Positions 53,006-62,462 of a DNA stretch of 64,000 nucleotides are shown here, one piece after another. The stretch's first letter is position 1. The number at the start of each line of letters is the position of its first letter. Made by a program: the position numbers and the translations under genes. The notes under the pieces were generated by a model. The model had not been told where the DNA came from, did not search any database, and saw only the letters and a list, made by a program, of their open reading frames with translations. This stretch comes from Marinobacter azerbaijanicus (GTDB taxonomy: Bacteria > Pseudomonadota > Gammaproteobacteria > Pseudomonadales > Oleiphilaceae), in the NCBI RefSeq assembly GCF_030250645.1, contig NZ_JASSVS010000012.1, forward strand, positions 62,001 through 126,000, written 5' to 3'.

Positions 53006-53776
53006 TCACGCCCGGTCAAAGCGCTGGCTTATATAGCTCATCACAGCGTTGATACTCAGGGCCGTGAGAAAAATGATAATCAGAATCGAATACATGCTGG
53101 CAATATGGAAAGTGTTGTAATACTCAATCGCAAGGAAGCCCAGGCCAGCATTGGATAATTTGATTTCGCCAAGCAGGATGGCAATGATTGTAACGCCCAA
53201 TCCAAGCCGCATTCCCCTGATAATCGGTCCTACCAGTGAAGGCAGATAAATCTTTACAAGCATTTGCCAGCGTGTGAGGTTCAGCGCTTTGCCTACGTCG
53301 ACCAGAACCGGGCGCACGTTGAGGGTGCCCGACATTGTGCTCAGGGCGATTGGGAAAAATCCTCCCAATGCTCCAAGGGCAACCTTTGACTCCGGACCAA
53401 TACCAAAAATTAACATCACCACTGGCAGGAAGATAATTTTCGGGGTTGTTGCCAACGACGAAAGAAATGGGTCCGCGACGGACGACACGAACGGCCGACT
53501 ACCGAGTGCAATACCGGTTACGACGCCAATGAGGGTAGCAATCGTAAAACCACCGAACAGTTCCATCAATGTAACGCCAAAGTGGTGGTATAGTTCCGGG
53601 CTGCTCACTTCATTCCAGAATGCGCTGGCCACCTCGAGAATCGTGGGTACGACCCCTTCATAGAGTAAGCCCGAACGGGCAATAAGTTCCCACAGGATGA
53701 CCAATACTACCGGGGTTAGCACCTGAAGGGTGAGGACTTGCCTGCGTAATCTTGGATTCATACCGGTCTGAGCCAT
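53006..53776 (-). CDS. ABC transporter permease (NitT/TauT type)
   Basis: Inner-membrane permease of 256 residues with about six helices. The coupling loop reads VDVGKALNLTRWQMLVKIYLPSLVGP (about 161-186). It overlaps the preceding permease gene by 19 bases, so the two are translationally coupled and likely form a heterodimer. AAGG lies upstream of the ATG. Confidence 0.88.
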   Translation of the reverse strand: MAQTGMNPRLRRQVLTLQVLTPVVLVILWELIARSGLLYEGVVPTILEVASAFWNEVSSPELYHHFGVTLMELFGGFTIATLIGVVTGIALGSRPFVSSVADPFLSSLATTPKIIFLPVVMLIFGIGPESKVALGALGGFFPIALSTMSGTLNVRPVLVDVGKALNLTRWQMLVKIYLPSLVGPIIRGMRLGLGVTIIAILLGEIKLSNAGLGFLAIEYYNTFHIASMYSILIIIFLTALSINAVMSYISQRFDRA

Positions 53777-54543
53777 CGTTCCACCTTTTTGAGCACTGTC
53801 AGAAAGAGCAGGCTTATGAGAATGATAAAGAAGATTGCAGCGTACATTCCCGGAATGTCGTAGCGGAAAAACATGGTTGATACAACTCGACCAAGCCCAC
53901 CGAAATCGATCAGGAACTCAATCCCGATTATATTAACGAGAGCGTAAATCAATCCCAGCCTGATGCCTGTGAATGCGTCAGGGACTGCAGCAGGAACCTG
54001 TATTAGCGTAAATGTCTGTTTTGCCGTCAGGTTGAACGCTGCTCCCACTTTCAGCAGTGTGGGGGAGACCTTGTGAAGCGCTTCACAGGTGTACAGAGCG
54101 ACCGGGATTGAACCGGTGATCACGCCCATGGTGATCGTTGTGCCATAATTCCGCCCGATGATTACCAGAAACAGCGGGTACAGAAGTACCAGGGGGGCGG
54201 CAAACATCGCAGCGAGCCAGCCCCGGTAAGCCCTGCCCAGTACCTCATAGCGAAAAAGTGTCCAGCCTAAAGGCAAGCCGATGAGCATTGCCAGCAAAGT
54301 GGCTGACAGCGCCTGTGCCAGAGTAATCAGAAAAGCAGCGCCGAGATTGTCCTTTGTGAAAAGCCGCTCCAGTGACATCAGCATTTCTGAAGGTGCTGCG
54401 ACAATGGAGGGGTCTGCGATTCCCGAGGCAACCAGCACCTCGAGAATCAGGCCCAGGAACAGCAGGACCAGAAGGCCTGCTGTCCTTGGCCCCCAAAGGA
54501 CAAACGCCAGACGCTGCTTTTGATGGGGCTCAGCGTGGGTCAT
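53758..54543 (-). CDS. ABC transporter permease (NitT/TauT type), second subunit
   Basis: Permease of about 261 residues with five to six hydrophobic segments and the coupling loop LLKVGAAFNLTAKQTFTLIQVPAAVP. I chose ATG 54543, which overlaps the binding-protein stop by 14 bases; in-frame ATGs at 54549 and 54567 are possible, and ribosome sites do not decide between them. It stands between the binding protein and the other permease. Confidence 0.82.
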   Translation of the reverse strand: MTHAEPHQKQRLAFVLWGPRTAGLLVLLFLGLILEVLVASGIADPSIVAAPSEMLMSLERLFTKDNLGAAFLITLAQALSATLLAMLIGLPLGWTLFRYEVLGRAYRGWLAAMFAAPLVLLYPLFLVIIGRNYGTTITMGVITGSIPVALYTCEALHKVSPTLLKVGAAFNLTAKQTFTLIQVPAAVPDAFTGIRLGLIYALVNIIGIEFLIDFGGLGRVVSTMFFRYDIPGMYAAIFFIILISLLFLTVLKKVERWLRPV

Positions 54544-55498
54544 ACACATAATCCAGCAGCTCGTCAATCTGCTCCTGGCTCAGGGGCTCCCGGAGGGCAT
54601 CGTGTTCGATAGCTTCCTGTATGGTCTTATCCAATCCTTTTACAGGTACGGACAGCAACGCCTCCTTGGGATAGAACGCTGCAGCCTCTTTCGCAATTTC
54701 CAGGTCAATGTTGTTGAACACGGCAAAGCGCTCAACCGCTTTATCCTTATTGTCATACATCCAGTCCACAGTTTTCATATAGGCGCGCATAAAACGTTTG
54801 GCAACGTCACGACGCTCAGTAAGGAACGTTGTATTGGAAATGTTGGCCCGTACAGTCTGTTCAGCCAGTTCCGGGAGGTCGCTGCCCTTTGCAATGATTC
54901 TCAGGTCACCCGCGGCGACCAGGTCAAGATTGAAAGGAGGTACTGACCAGCCAGCATCGAGTTGCCCGGACATCACCTGGGTGCGATTGTCTGAAATGCC
55001 GCCTGCAGAAACAGTTTCTGCGTCTACCCCGGCTTTCGCCAAGAGGTTCAGCAAAACCAGGTGGGAGGATGCACCGGGGCGGGAATAGCCCACTGTTGCG
55101 CCTTGCGCATCGGCGAGGCTTTTCAGGTCACTGTCACTTTTGGCATACCAGAACAGGTCATTGGCACCTGTCATTTCAGCTCCTATGATTCGCACCGGAG
55201 CGCCGCGCTGATAAGCTCCGAGAATACCGAGCATGCCGTTAACAAAACCCATATCAACGCTTCGGGTTGTGACGGCCTGAAGTGTTTCCGCTCCACCTTT
55301 GGTCCAGGTCATTTCAACGGAAAGGTTTTCGTCGGCAAAAATGCCTTCTTCAATACCCTGGTGCACCACCAGCGTGTCCCACAGTCCTCTTTGGCCGATA
55401 GCGACAGAAACCTTGTCCATTTCCTGGGCAACAGCGCTTAGTGACAGCATGGTAGCTACCACGGGGATGAGCACATATTTACACAGTTTGAGTTTCAT
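54530..55498 (-). CDS. ABC transporter substrate-binding protein (NMT1/TauA type)
   Basis: Periplasmic protein of about 322 residues. The start at 55498 gives a proper signal peptide (LKLCKYVLIPVVATMLSLSAVA, cleavage near 25) and has GGAG about ten bases upstream; a longer frame to 55561 puts 21 polar residues before it. The mature part has VSVAIGQRGLWDTLVVHQGIEE and the ligand loop TKGGAETLQAV. It is the same transporter class as the protein at 21853 but only distantly similar. Ligand unknown. Confidence 0.88.
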   Translation of the reverse strand: MKLKLCKYVLIPVVATMLSLSAVAQEMDKVSVAIGQRGLWDTLVVHQGIEEGIFADENLSVEMTWTKGGAETLQAVTTRSVDMGFVNGMLGILGAYQRGAPVRIIGAEMTGANDLFWYAKSDSDLKSLADAQGATVGYSRPGASSHLVLLNLLAKAGVDAETVSAGGISDNRTQVMSGQLDAGWSVPPFNLDLVAAGDLRIIAKGSDLPELAEQTVRANISNTTFLTERRDVAKRFMRAYMKTVDWMYDNKDKAVERFAVFNNIDLEIAKEAAAFYPKEALLSVPVKGLDKTIQEAIEHDALREPLSQEQIDELLDYVYDPR

Positions 55499-55550
55499 CA
55501 GATTGTTCTCCTCAATGCTTTTGTTTTTGTTACAAGTTGTTCCGGTGGCG

Positions 55551-56345
55551 TTATGCTTCACCGACTGCTTTCATTCCCCTATCGGCTTCCGTGCGCAGGT
55601 CTTCCCAGATTTGCCCAACGTAGGCGGCAAATTTGTCAGTAGAAATAAGTTCTGAATCTCGCGGTCGCGGTAGTTCAATGTCGATAGTTCGCATGATGGT
55701 GCCTGGGCGGTAAGACATGACCGCCACTCTGTCACTAAGTTGTACAGCCTCAGTAATATTGTGAGTAATGAGCATTGTGGTCTGCTTTAGTGCATCGCAG
55801 ATCTTAAGTAGCTTGTCCCCAAGCAACAGCCGCGTTTGCTCATCCAGTGCCCCGAAAGGTTCGTCCATTAACAGAATACGTGGTTCCGAGGCCAGGGTGC
55901 GTGCAATGGCAGTGCGTTGGCGCATGCCTCCAGACAGTTGGTGGGGGAAATGGTGCTCAAATCCGGTTAAACCAACCAGTTCCACAAAGTGGCGAGCTTT
56001 TTCCAGTCGCTCTTTTTTCTCCATTCCAGCAACTTCGAGGGAGAAAGCGACATTGTCGAGCACCGTGCGCCAGGGAAAAGTGGATTCTTCCTGAAACACC
56101 ATGCCAATGTCCTTATGGGGACCGGAGACAGATACGCCATTTACAATAACCTCTCCGGAATCCGGCGGTATCATGCCGCCGATTATGTTAAAGAGAGTAG
56201 ATTTCCCACAACCGCTGGGGCCAATGATTGAAAGAAACTCACCTTGCTTAACCCCAAGATTGGCGGGTGCCAGTGCCTGGATCCGATCCCCGTTATCGGA
56301 CTCAAACGTTTTCGAGACATTCCTTACTTCAAGAGTAGCTGTCAT
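55551..56345 (-). CDS. ABC transporter ATP-binding protein
   Basis: ATPase of 264 residues, with Walker A GPSGCGKST, Q-loop VFQEESTFPW, signature LSGGMRQRTAIART, Walker B ILLMDEPFGALDE and the H-loop in LITHNITEAV. The start at 56345 lies two bases past the aldehyde dehydrogenase stop; longer in-frame starts would overlap that gene. The binding-protein and two permease genes follow directly, completing the importer. Confidence 0.92.
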   Translation of the reverse strand: MTATLEVRNVSKTFESDNGDRIQALAPANLGVKQGEFLSIIGPSGCGKSTLFNIIGGMIPPDSGEVIVNGVSVSGPHKDIGMVFQEESTFPWRTVLDNVAFSLEVAGMEKKERLEKARHFVELVGLTGFEHHFPHQLSGGMRQRTAIARTLASEPRILLMDEPFGALDEQTRLLLGDKLLKICDALKQTTMLITHNITEAVQLSDRVAVMSYRPGTIMRTIDIELPRPRDSELISTDKFAAYVGQIWEDLRTEADRGMKAVGEA

Positions 56346-56346
56346 G

Positions 56347-57831
56347 TCAGGGCTCCAGGGTGACGTTGACATTTTTTGCCTGGGTGAATGTGAAAAGCTC
56401 TTCAAGGCACTCTTCACGCCCGAGTCCGGATTGTTTCGTGCCACCAAAAGGAGCACCGGGTATGTGAGCACTGGAGCCGTTTATCCACACGTACCCAACG
56501 TTGAGCATGTTGGCTGCTCTGTGAGCAGTCGCAAGGTCTCTGGTCCATACTGATGCAGTCAGGCCGAACTCCAGCTCATTGACCATATCGAGAACGGTCT
56601 GTTCGTCCGACCAGCGGATAACAGAAAGTACAGGCCCGAATATTTCCTCGCGAGCTATACGCATATCCCGAGTTACGTCGGCGAACACGGTTGGTCGAAC
56701 GAAGTAGCCATTGGCCAGCTCTGGCTCCTCGGGCCGGGTGCCCCCGCTTACCAAACGCGCACCCTCGGATTTGCCAATATTTATGTACTCCATGACCTTG
56801 TCAAACTGAGCTTTACTGGACAGGCAGCCCATTTCTGTTTCCACTTTGTCGGGGAGCCCCGGTTTGATCGCATTGGTTTGTTCGATAATCCGTTCAAGAA
56901 CGTCTTCGTAAATGCTGTCGTGGAGGAAGAGACGACTGGTGGATCCACAGGATTGGCCGGCGGTCCAACCAAAGTTCATACCGTGGACTGCGCTGGTCGC
57001 TGCCTTGTTCGGATCGGCATCGGGAAACACCACCATGGCGTTCTTGCCACCGAGTTCCATCAGTGTGCTTTTCAGGGTATTGGCGGCGGCACGACAGACG
57101 GCTTTGCCGGTTGGAATACTTCCCACCAGGCTGATATTGTCCACGTGCTCGTGTTCAGAGAGTGAGGCTCCCGCTTCAATCTGACCGTTGACGATGTTGA
57201 GAACCCCGGCGGGTAGTAAACCATCAAACAACTCAGCCAGTCTCAACGCCGACAATGGCGTGTGTTCACTTGGTTTGATGATCACGCTGTTGCCTGCAAT
57301 CAAAGGCGCTGCGATTTTTGCACAGACAAACATCGCGGGGTGATTGAATGGAACAATGCGTGCTACCACCCCCAGCGGCTGGCGCACGACATAATTCAGT
57401 TGGCCCTCGGCCGTTGGAATGGTTTCGCCTTTAAGCTCCGTGGCCAGCCCGGCAAAGTAATCCAGCAGGTGAGCACCTACCTGCATATCCCCAACCATTG
57501 CGGAACGAGGATTGCCGCAGTCCAAGGCGTCAAGTAACGCAAGTTCTTCCGCGTGGTCACGAACCTTCTGTGCCATCTTCCGTACGGCAGCCGCACGCTG
57601 GGTGGGCGCTAAGGCGCGCCACGCCGGTTGTGCGACGCGGGCTGCTTTCACGGCGAGGTTTATATCTTCGGCGGTTGCTTCGTCCACGTCACCAAGGCTA
57701 CTGCCATCGGCCGGGTTGGTCACCGGGATCCGGCGGCCAAGGGACGCTTTGTGCCAGGCACCGCCGTAGTATAGGCCGCGATTTCGCGGCAGTACCAATT
57801 CATGTGTGATTGTTTTGTCTTGGTTGGTCAT
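56347..57831 (-). CDS. Aldehyde dehydrogenase family protein
   Basis: NAD(P)-dependent aldehyde dehydrogenase of 494 residues. The catalytic cysteine is in TAGQSCGSTSRLF (near 296), the general base glutamate in LMELGGKNAM (near 262), with the NAD-site PFNHP (about 160) and GSIPTGK. C-terminal GREECLEELFTFTQAKNV is typical. GGGAG precedes the ATG. It lies between the ThDP enzyme and the ABC importer, so it may oxidise the aldehyde made by the decarboxylase. A related enzyme is encoded divergently at 60991. Confidence 0.93.
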   Translation of the reverse strand: MTNQDKTITHELVLPRNRGLYYGGAWHKASLGRRIPVTNPADGSSLGDVDEATAEDINLAVKAARVAQPAWRALAPTQRAAAVRKMAQKVRDHAEELALLDALDCGNPRSAMVGDMQVGAHLLDYFAGLATELKGETIPTAEGQLNYVVRQPLGVVARIVPFNHPAMFVCAKIAAPLIAGNSVIIKPSEHTPLSALRLAELFDGLLPAGVLNIVNGQIEAGASLSEHEHVDNISLVGSIPTGKAVCRAAANTLKSTLMELGGKNAMVVFPDADPNKAATSAVHGMNFGWTAGQSCGSTSRLFLHDSIYEDVLERIIEQTNAIKPGLPDKVETEMGCLSSKAQFDKVMEYINIGKSEGARLVSGGTRPEEPELANGYFVRPTVFADVTRDMRIAREEIFGPVLSVIRWSDEQTVLDMVNELEFGLTASVWTRDLATAHRAANMLNVGYVWINGSSAHIPGAPFGGTKQSGLGREECLEELFTFTQAKNVNVTLEP

Positions 57832-57864
57832 TTTGGGTGGCTCCCTTTAATTATTAGTACTTGT

Positions 57865-59658
57865 TCAGTTGCCGTCGTCTGAATGGGAATCACTATTGAA
57901 ATCAACTACGCCGCTCATGTAGCCCGCCTTGACGACAACATCGAGAAGCGCTGGCTGGCCGTTTTCAACGGTGGTAATGGCTTTTTCCAGAGCAGTTTTA
58001 AAGGAACGTTCATCGAGGATGGGGCCTTCAGCCTGAAAACCTTGGGCCCTGGCGATGGAGGCCAGGTCGATTGCCGGGTCATCTAGTCGCTGGCCGACCC
58101 ACTTGTTCTCAACGTCACGGTTCCTGTTGATAGCGACGGCTTCCTGGTGGGCGACGTCGTTATAGTAGCCGCGGTTATTTGCAACAATAATCAGCACGGG
58201 AATTCCGTAACGTGCGGCAGTCCATAGGGCGTTGGCACCCATCATAAGGTCACCGTCGCCCAGAACCGCTACTGGCAATCGTGATGAGCCTTTGAGGCCC
58301 AGTGCGCTGCCAATCACCATTCCCGGTCCTGAGCCGATACCGGCACCGCCGTCATAACCGAGATAATCCAGTGGGTGCTTAAAGGTATTGGTGGCGGAGG
58401 GCCAGCCAAGGGGCAGGCGCAGATAACTGACTTCCCGATCGTTGAGTGTCGACGTCAGTGTGGTTGCCAGTGCCAGCAGATCGAAAGCACCAGTTTGTTG
58501 TGGCATTGCCGGCCGCTTGTGAGCATTTTGCACTTTGATCGTTGCGGTTGATTCGATTCGTTCAAGCAGGCCATCCACCGCACTCTCTGGCGTGCCGTCG
58601 AGAGCCAGATCCACCGGAGCCATACGCTGATGATTCATCGCCCAGCCATTCATGGCGTAATCGTCCAGCGAGGCGTGGATAATCTTTGCCGAAGGCTTGC
58701 CATCGGGCCAAACCGTATACAACGTTCCGCCAAGATCCAGCCAGTCGAGGCTGATAATCAGATCAGCCCCGGATAATAGCTGGATGGCCGCGTTATCGAG
58801 CCGGAATGCCGGTGGTAAAGGGTGGAGGAGGTGATCCGTTGGGAAGGCCGCTGCGATTTTGAGGTCGGTCATCACGGTAGCGCCAAGTTTTTCAGCTAAC
58901 TCTATCCGCTTACCCCAGTCCGTGGAACTCCGGGAAACCCTGCCTGCAAGAATCACGGGATTCCTGGCCTTACGAATCATGTTCGCCGCTGTATCCAATT
59001 CTTTTGCTGAGGGCACTGGTGGTTCGCCTGGCATGAAGCGTGTCGGATCGGGCAGTGATAACGGCTTATCAAGTGCCTTTTCCTGCAAACTTACATCAAG
59101 GCAGATATATACCGGTCCCCGCGGCTGCCGGATGGTCGCTTGCCACGCTCTCAGAATGGACTCCATAGCGGCTTCAACCGACGCGGGCTGATTATCCCAC
59201 TTGATGAAAGGACGGATGAGGGCAGCCTGATCTTGTGAGGTGTGTATCCAGTCAATCCAGGGGCGTCTCAGGTTTGCATCAACCGGTCCGTTAGCGCCAA
59301 GGATCAGCATGGGTGCGCGGTCACACCACGCATTGTATATGGCCATACTGCCATGCATCAGGCCGACATTGCTGTGAAGGGCGACTGCCATGGGTCGTCC
59401 GGTTACCTTGGCGTAGCCGTGAGCCATGGCAACGGCATGCTCTTCATGAAGACACACCAGCATTTCCGGAGCTGTATCCTCAAGAACGTTAACCAGGCTG
59501 TCGTGGAGGCCTCGGTAGCTGGCCCCGGGATTGAGCGCAATGAAGTCGATTGGTAACGACCTGAGTGTCCAGGCCACGGCATCGCTGCCCCATTCCAGCT
59601 TTTCAGATGACGGTGGCAGGGGGCGAGAGGGTGTATTTCCCGTGTTTTCGGCAACCAT
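57865..59658 (-). CDS. Thiamine-diphosphate enzyme (acetolactate synthase / benzoylformate decarboxylase-like)
   Basis: Three-domain ThDP enzyme of 597 residues. The N-terminal pyrimidine-binding domain has the catalytic glutamate in CLHEEHAVAMAHGYAK (E72/E73), the central domain follows, and the C-terminal ThDP-magnesium site is GDGDLMMGANALW with NNRGYYND about 28 residues on. Reactions include decarboxylation of 2-oxo acids and carboligation. With an aldehyde dehydrogenase gene 33 bases downstream, a 2-oxo acid to aldehyde to acid route is likely. It is the first gene of the nine-gene operon; AGGAA precedes the ATG. Substrate unproven. Confidence 0.88.
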   Translation of the reverse strand: MVAENTGNTPSRPLPPSSEKLEWGSDAVAWTLRSLPIDFIALNPGASYRGLHDSLVNVLEDTAPEMLVCLHEEHAVAMAHGYAKVTGRPMAVALHSNVGLMHGSMAIYNAWCDRAPMLILGANGPVDANLRRPWIDWIHTSQDQAALIRPFIKWDNQPASVEAAMESILRAWQATIRQPRGPVYICLDVSLQEKALDKPLSLPDPTRFMPGEPPVPSAKELDTAANMIRKARNPVILAGRVSRSSTDWGKRIELAEKLGATVMTDLKIAAAFPTDHLLHPLPPAFRLDNAAIQLLSGADLIISLDWLDLGGTLYTVWPDGKPSAKIIHASLDDYAMNGWAMNHQRMAPVDLALDGTPESAVDGLLERIESTATIKVQNAHKRPAMPQQTGAFDLLALATTLTSTLNDREVSYLRLPLGWPSATNTFKHPLDYLGYDGGAGIGSGPGMVIGSALGLKGSSRLPVAVLGDGDLMMGANALWTAARYGIPVLIIVANNRGYYNDVAHQEAVAINRNRDVENKWVGQRLDDPAIDLASIARAQGFQAEGPILDERSFKTALEKAITTVENGQPALLDVVVKAGYMSGVVDFNSDSHSDDGN

Positions 59659-60182
59659 TTTCTGTTCCTGATTTTTGTGTTTTTATCATTAAGCGAGAGA
59701 TAATTTCACTATGGTATAGTCGAAAGGTACCGTCAGGTGTTGTGTACGTCAAGCCTCGAAGTGAGGTGTGTCCTTGCGCAAGGCACGGTGAAATTTGGGT
59801 ATTCCTCGGGGGCCCTATGTAGCTATAGAATAAAGTGCTTGTAATACTTATTCACGAAAAGTAATAAGTCTTTAGTAAAGCGAGATATGTATAGTTATTT
59901 AATAGAGTAAATACAGAAGATGTGCCGCCATAAACCATATGAAAATAATACAAAATAATAATTGTTCATACGTCTCCCGCCTCTGAGCTATTTATTGTTT
60001 CCGATTTCCAATTAATGGTTGACACCTGAAGCCGTTTGTATAATTTTAGACTCAGGTTTCACAAAACAAAATAGTATCTCAATAATAAAGAACATGGTTG
60101 GTAGCTTTAATGGCTCTGAGGAGTCAGGCGGGCACTGACCAGCAGATTACGCACAATAAAGACAATCATAGGGGGTGGCTCA
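59659..60182. promoter_or_regulatory. Divergent promoter region
   Basis: 524 A/T-rich bases between divergent operons, with no gene. ACTAT-GGT-ATAGT at 59708-59720 is a perfect palindrome 50 bases upstream of the ThDP gene. TTGACA (60019-60024) and TATAAT (60039-60044) occur, but only 14 bases apart, so they may not form one promoter. The 14-mer shared with 21755 lies at 60079-60092. Confidence 0.45.
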
Positions 60183-60959
60183 ATGGGCTCTAATAAGCTT
60201 TTTGATCTTGAAGGACGCACAGTGATCATCACTGGTGGGGGGCGTGGGATTGGCAAGGTTTATGCCAAATCGTGCGTGGACGCTGGTATGAAGGTTGTTA
60301 TCGCGGATATTCATGGGGAGGAAGCGGAGACGACTGCCGCGGAATTGCGGGACTCCGGCGGTGACGCCATTGCTGTCACTACCGATATTTCCAATGAAGA
60401 AAGTGTCGCGGCCATGGCCAAGAAAACCATGGAAGCCTTTGGTCGAATTGATGGTGTTGTGAATAACGCATCTTTGATGAGTTCTCTGCCTCGCCGTTCC
60501 TGGCTTGAAATTCCCACGGAAGAGTGGGACCGAGTGATGGCTGTTGATCTCCGCGGTTTGTTGACGGTTTGTCGCGCGGTTTATCCACACATGAAGGCTC
60601 AAAAGTGCGGCAAGATCATCAACGTCTCATCCAGCCGTGTTCTTGAGGGTACGCCTAACCGGCTTCATTACACCTCAGCGAAGGCGGGTGTTATCGGCTT
60701 TTCCAGGGCCTTGGCCCGTGAAGTCGGGGATGACGGCATAAATGTCAATGTTGTTATGCCAGGACTGACGCTAAGCGATACCCAACTGGCATCCTCAAGC
60801 ACCAGCTACCTGAGTGACGAATACAATCAGCAGCGCGCTCTGAAGCGGCCCCAGACACCTGAGGATCTGGTTGGAACGGTCCTTTTCCTGCTCTCCCCCG
60901 CCAGCGACTTCATAACCGGCCAGACGATTAACGTCGATGGCGGGAAGTCCATGCATTGA
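60183..60959 (+). CDS. SDR family NAD(P)-dependent oxidoreductase
   Basis: Classical SDR of 258 residues with TGGGRGIG (about 16-23), NNAS (about 94-97), the catalytic serine in INVSSSRV and tyrosine/lysine in LHYTSAKAG, ending INVDGGKSMH. GGGGGTGG precedes the ATG. It heads a plus-strand operon with an aldehyde dehydrogenase, a TauD-type dioxygenase and a TAXI protein, divergent from the ThDP operon. It probably oxidises an alcohol to the carbonyl used by its partners. Confidence 0.92.
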   Translation: MGSNKLFDLEGRTVIITGGGRGIGKVYAKSCVDAGMKVVIADIHGEEAETTAAELRDSGGDAIAVTTDISNEESVAAMAKKTMEAFGRIDGVVNNASLMSSLPRRSWLEIPTEEWDRVMAVDLRGLLTVCRAVYPHMKAQKCGKIINVSSSRVLEGTPNRLHYTSAKAGVIGFSRALAREVGDDGINVNVVMPGLTLSDTQLASSSTSYLSDEYNQQRALKRPQTPEDLVGTVLFLLSPASDFITGQTINVDGGKSMH

Positions 60960-60990
60960 GTATGAAAAAGCTGAATCGGAGCACAAGAAA

Positions 60991-62442
60991 ATGACAGATG
61001 TCCAAACGACCTTGATGTTGATTGATGGTGAGCTGGTTGAAGCCGCCAGTGGAAAAACGCTGGATTCGCTGAATCCTGCTACAGAAGAAGTGATCGGTCG
61101 GATTCCGGCCGGTGACAAGGTAGATGTAGACCGCGCTGTGGTGGCGGCTACTCGAGCCCAACTTGAATGGGCGAACACCGAAATATCCCACAGGGCAGAG
61201 CGGCTTCGCGCAGTGGCAGCCAGGGTTGCCGAGCGAGCAGAGGAAATTCTGAGACTGGAAGTTCTTGATACGGGCAACACCATCACCAAAATGCGCGGTG
61301 ACGTGGGAATGGGTATCAAGGTCCTGGAATATTACGCGGGCCTTGGGCTTGAGCTTAAAGGCAGTACGATTCCTGCCAGCCAGAGTAATCTGCACTTTTC
61401 TCTGCGGGAACCATACGGCGTTGTCGGACGAATCATTCCATTCAATCACCCCATTATGTTCGCACTTTCCAGGATGGCTGCTCCTCTGATGGCAGGTAAC
61501 GCAATTATCATCAAGCCACCCGAGTCGAGTTCCCTTTCCGCTGGCATTCTGGCAGAAATTTGCCGGGATGAACTGCCGCCTGGACTGGTCAATATTATCA
61601 CCGGTTTAGGAACGGTGGCGGGTGATGCAATTGTTCGCCACCCGGAGGTCAAGCGCCTCGCGTTCATTGGTTCTGTTCCAACTGGTCTGGCCATTCAGAA
61701 GGCGGCCGCCGAAGTATCTGTAAAGCATGTCAGCCTCGAATTGGGTGGCAAAAACCCAATGCTCATTTTCCCTGATATCGATCCCGAAGTTGCGGCGACA
61801 GCGGCGGTATCAGCAATGAATTTCGCTTGGCAGGGACAATCCTGTGGCTCTTGCAGTCGGTTACTCGTTCACGAATCCCTCTATGACGAGGTTCTTAAGC
61901 GCATTGTTGAAAAAACAGAGCGGTTGGTGATTGGTGATCCGCTGGATCCTGACTCTCAAATGGGGCCTATGAATTCCCGAATGCAGTTGGACAAGGTTGA
62001 ACATTATGTGCGTACCGCTCATGAGGATGGTGCGCGACTGATGACTGGTGGAGAGCGCCCGCCAGGCGCTCAGTTTGAACGCGGCTACTGGCACCAGCCT
62101 ACAATATTTGCCGATGTGACTCCGGAGATGCGAATAGGGCACGAAGAAATTTTCGGGCCTGTGCTGTCCGTTTTCCGCTGGAAGGATGAAGACGAGGCAA
62201 TACGCATTGCCAACAGCACGGAGTACGGGCTTACCGCTGCCATCTGGACGAACGATCTCAATGCAGCGACGCGGTGCATCCGCCGGATCAAGGCTGGTTA
62301 TGTGTGGGTGAATGGATTTTCGGCACATCACCTTGGAACACCGTTTGGTGGCATGGGTAACAGTGGTCTTGGACGGGAGGAGGGCATTGAAGAGCTACTT
62401 TCCTATACAGAGACCAAAACCGTCCATCTGGCATTGAATTAA
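60991..62442 (+). CDS. Aldehyde dehydrogenase family protein
   Basis: Aldehyde dehydrogenase of 483 residues. The catalytic cysteine is in WQGQSCGSCSR (near 282), the base glutamate in LELGGKNPM (near 249), with IPFNHPIMFA and GSVPTGLA in the cofactor site. ATG 60991 is chosen, with GGAG nine bases upstream; the longer frame from 60937 overlaps the SDR gene. It shares the unusual GQSCGS-x-SR active-site sequence with the enzyme at 56347, so the two are paralogues that face each other across the divergent promoter. Confidence 0.92.
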   Translation: MTDVQTTLMLIDGELVEAASGKTLDSLNPATEEVIGRIPAGDKVDVDRAVVAATRAQLEWANTEISHRAERLRAVAARVAERAEEILRLEVLDTGNTITKMRGDVGMGIKVLEYYAGLGLELKGSTIPASQSNLHFSLREPYGVVGRIIPFNHPIMFALSRMAAPLMAGNAIIIKPPESSSLSAGILAEICRDELPPGLVNIITGLGTVAGDAIVRHPEVKRLAFIGSVPTGLAIQKAAAEVSVKHVSLELGGKNPMLIFPDIDPEVAATAAVSAMNFAWQGQSCGSCSRLLVHESLYDEVLKRIVEKTERLVIGDPLDPDSQMGPMNSRMQLDKVEHYVRTAHEDGARLMTGGERPPGAQFERGYWHQPTIFADVTPEMRIGHEEIFGPVLSVFRWKDEDEAIRIANSTEYGLTAAIWTNDLNAATRCIRRIKAGYVWVNGFSAHHLGTPFGGMGNSGLGREEGIEELLSYTETKTVHLALN

Positions 62443-62462
62443 TTCAGGCAGGAGTTGTTTGT

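Noticed and set aside
60019..60044. TTGACA and TATAAT as a sigma-70 promoter for the SDR operon
   Set aside because: The spacing is 14 bases, too short for a normal promoter; kept only as a remark.
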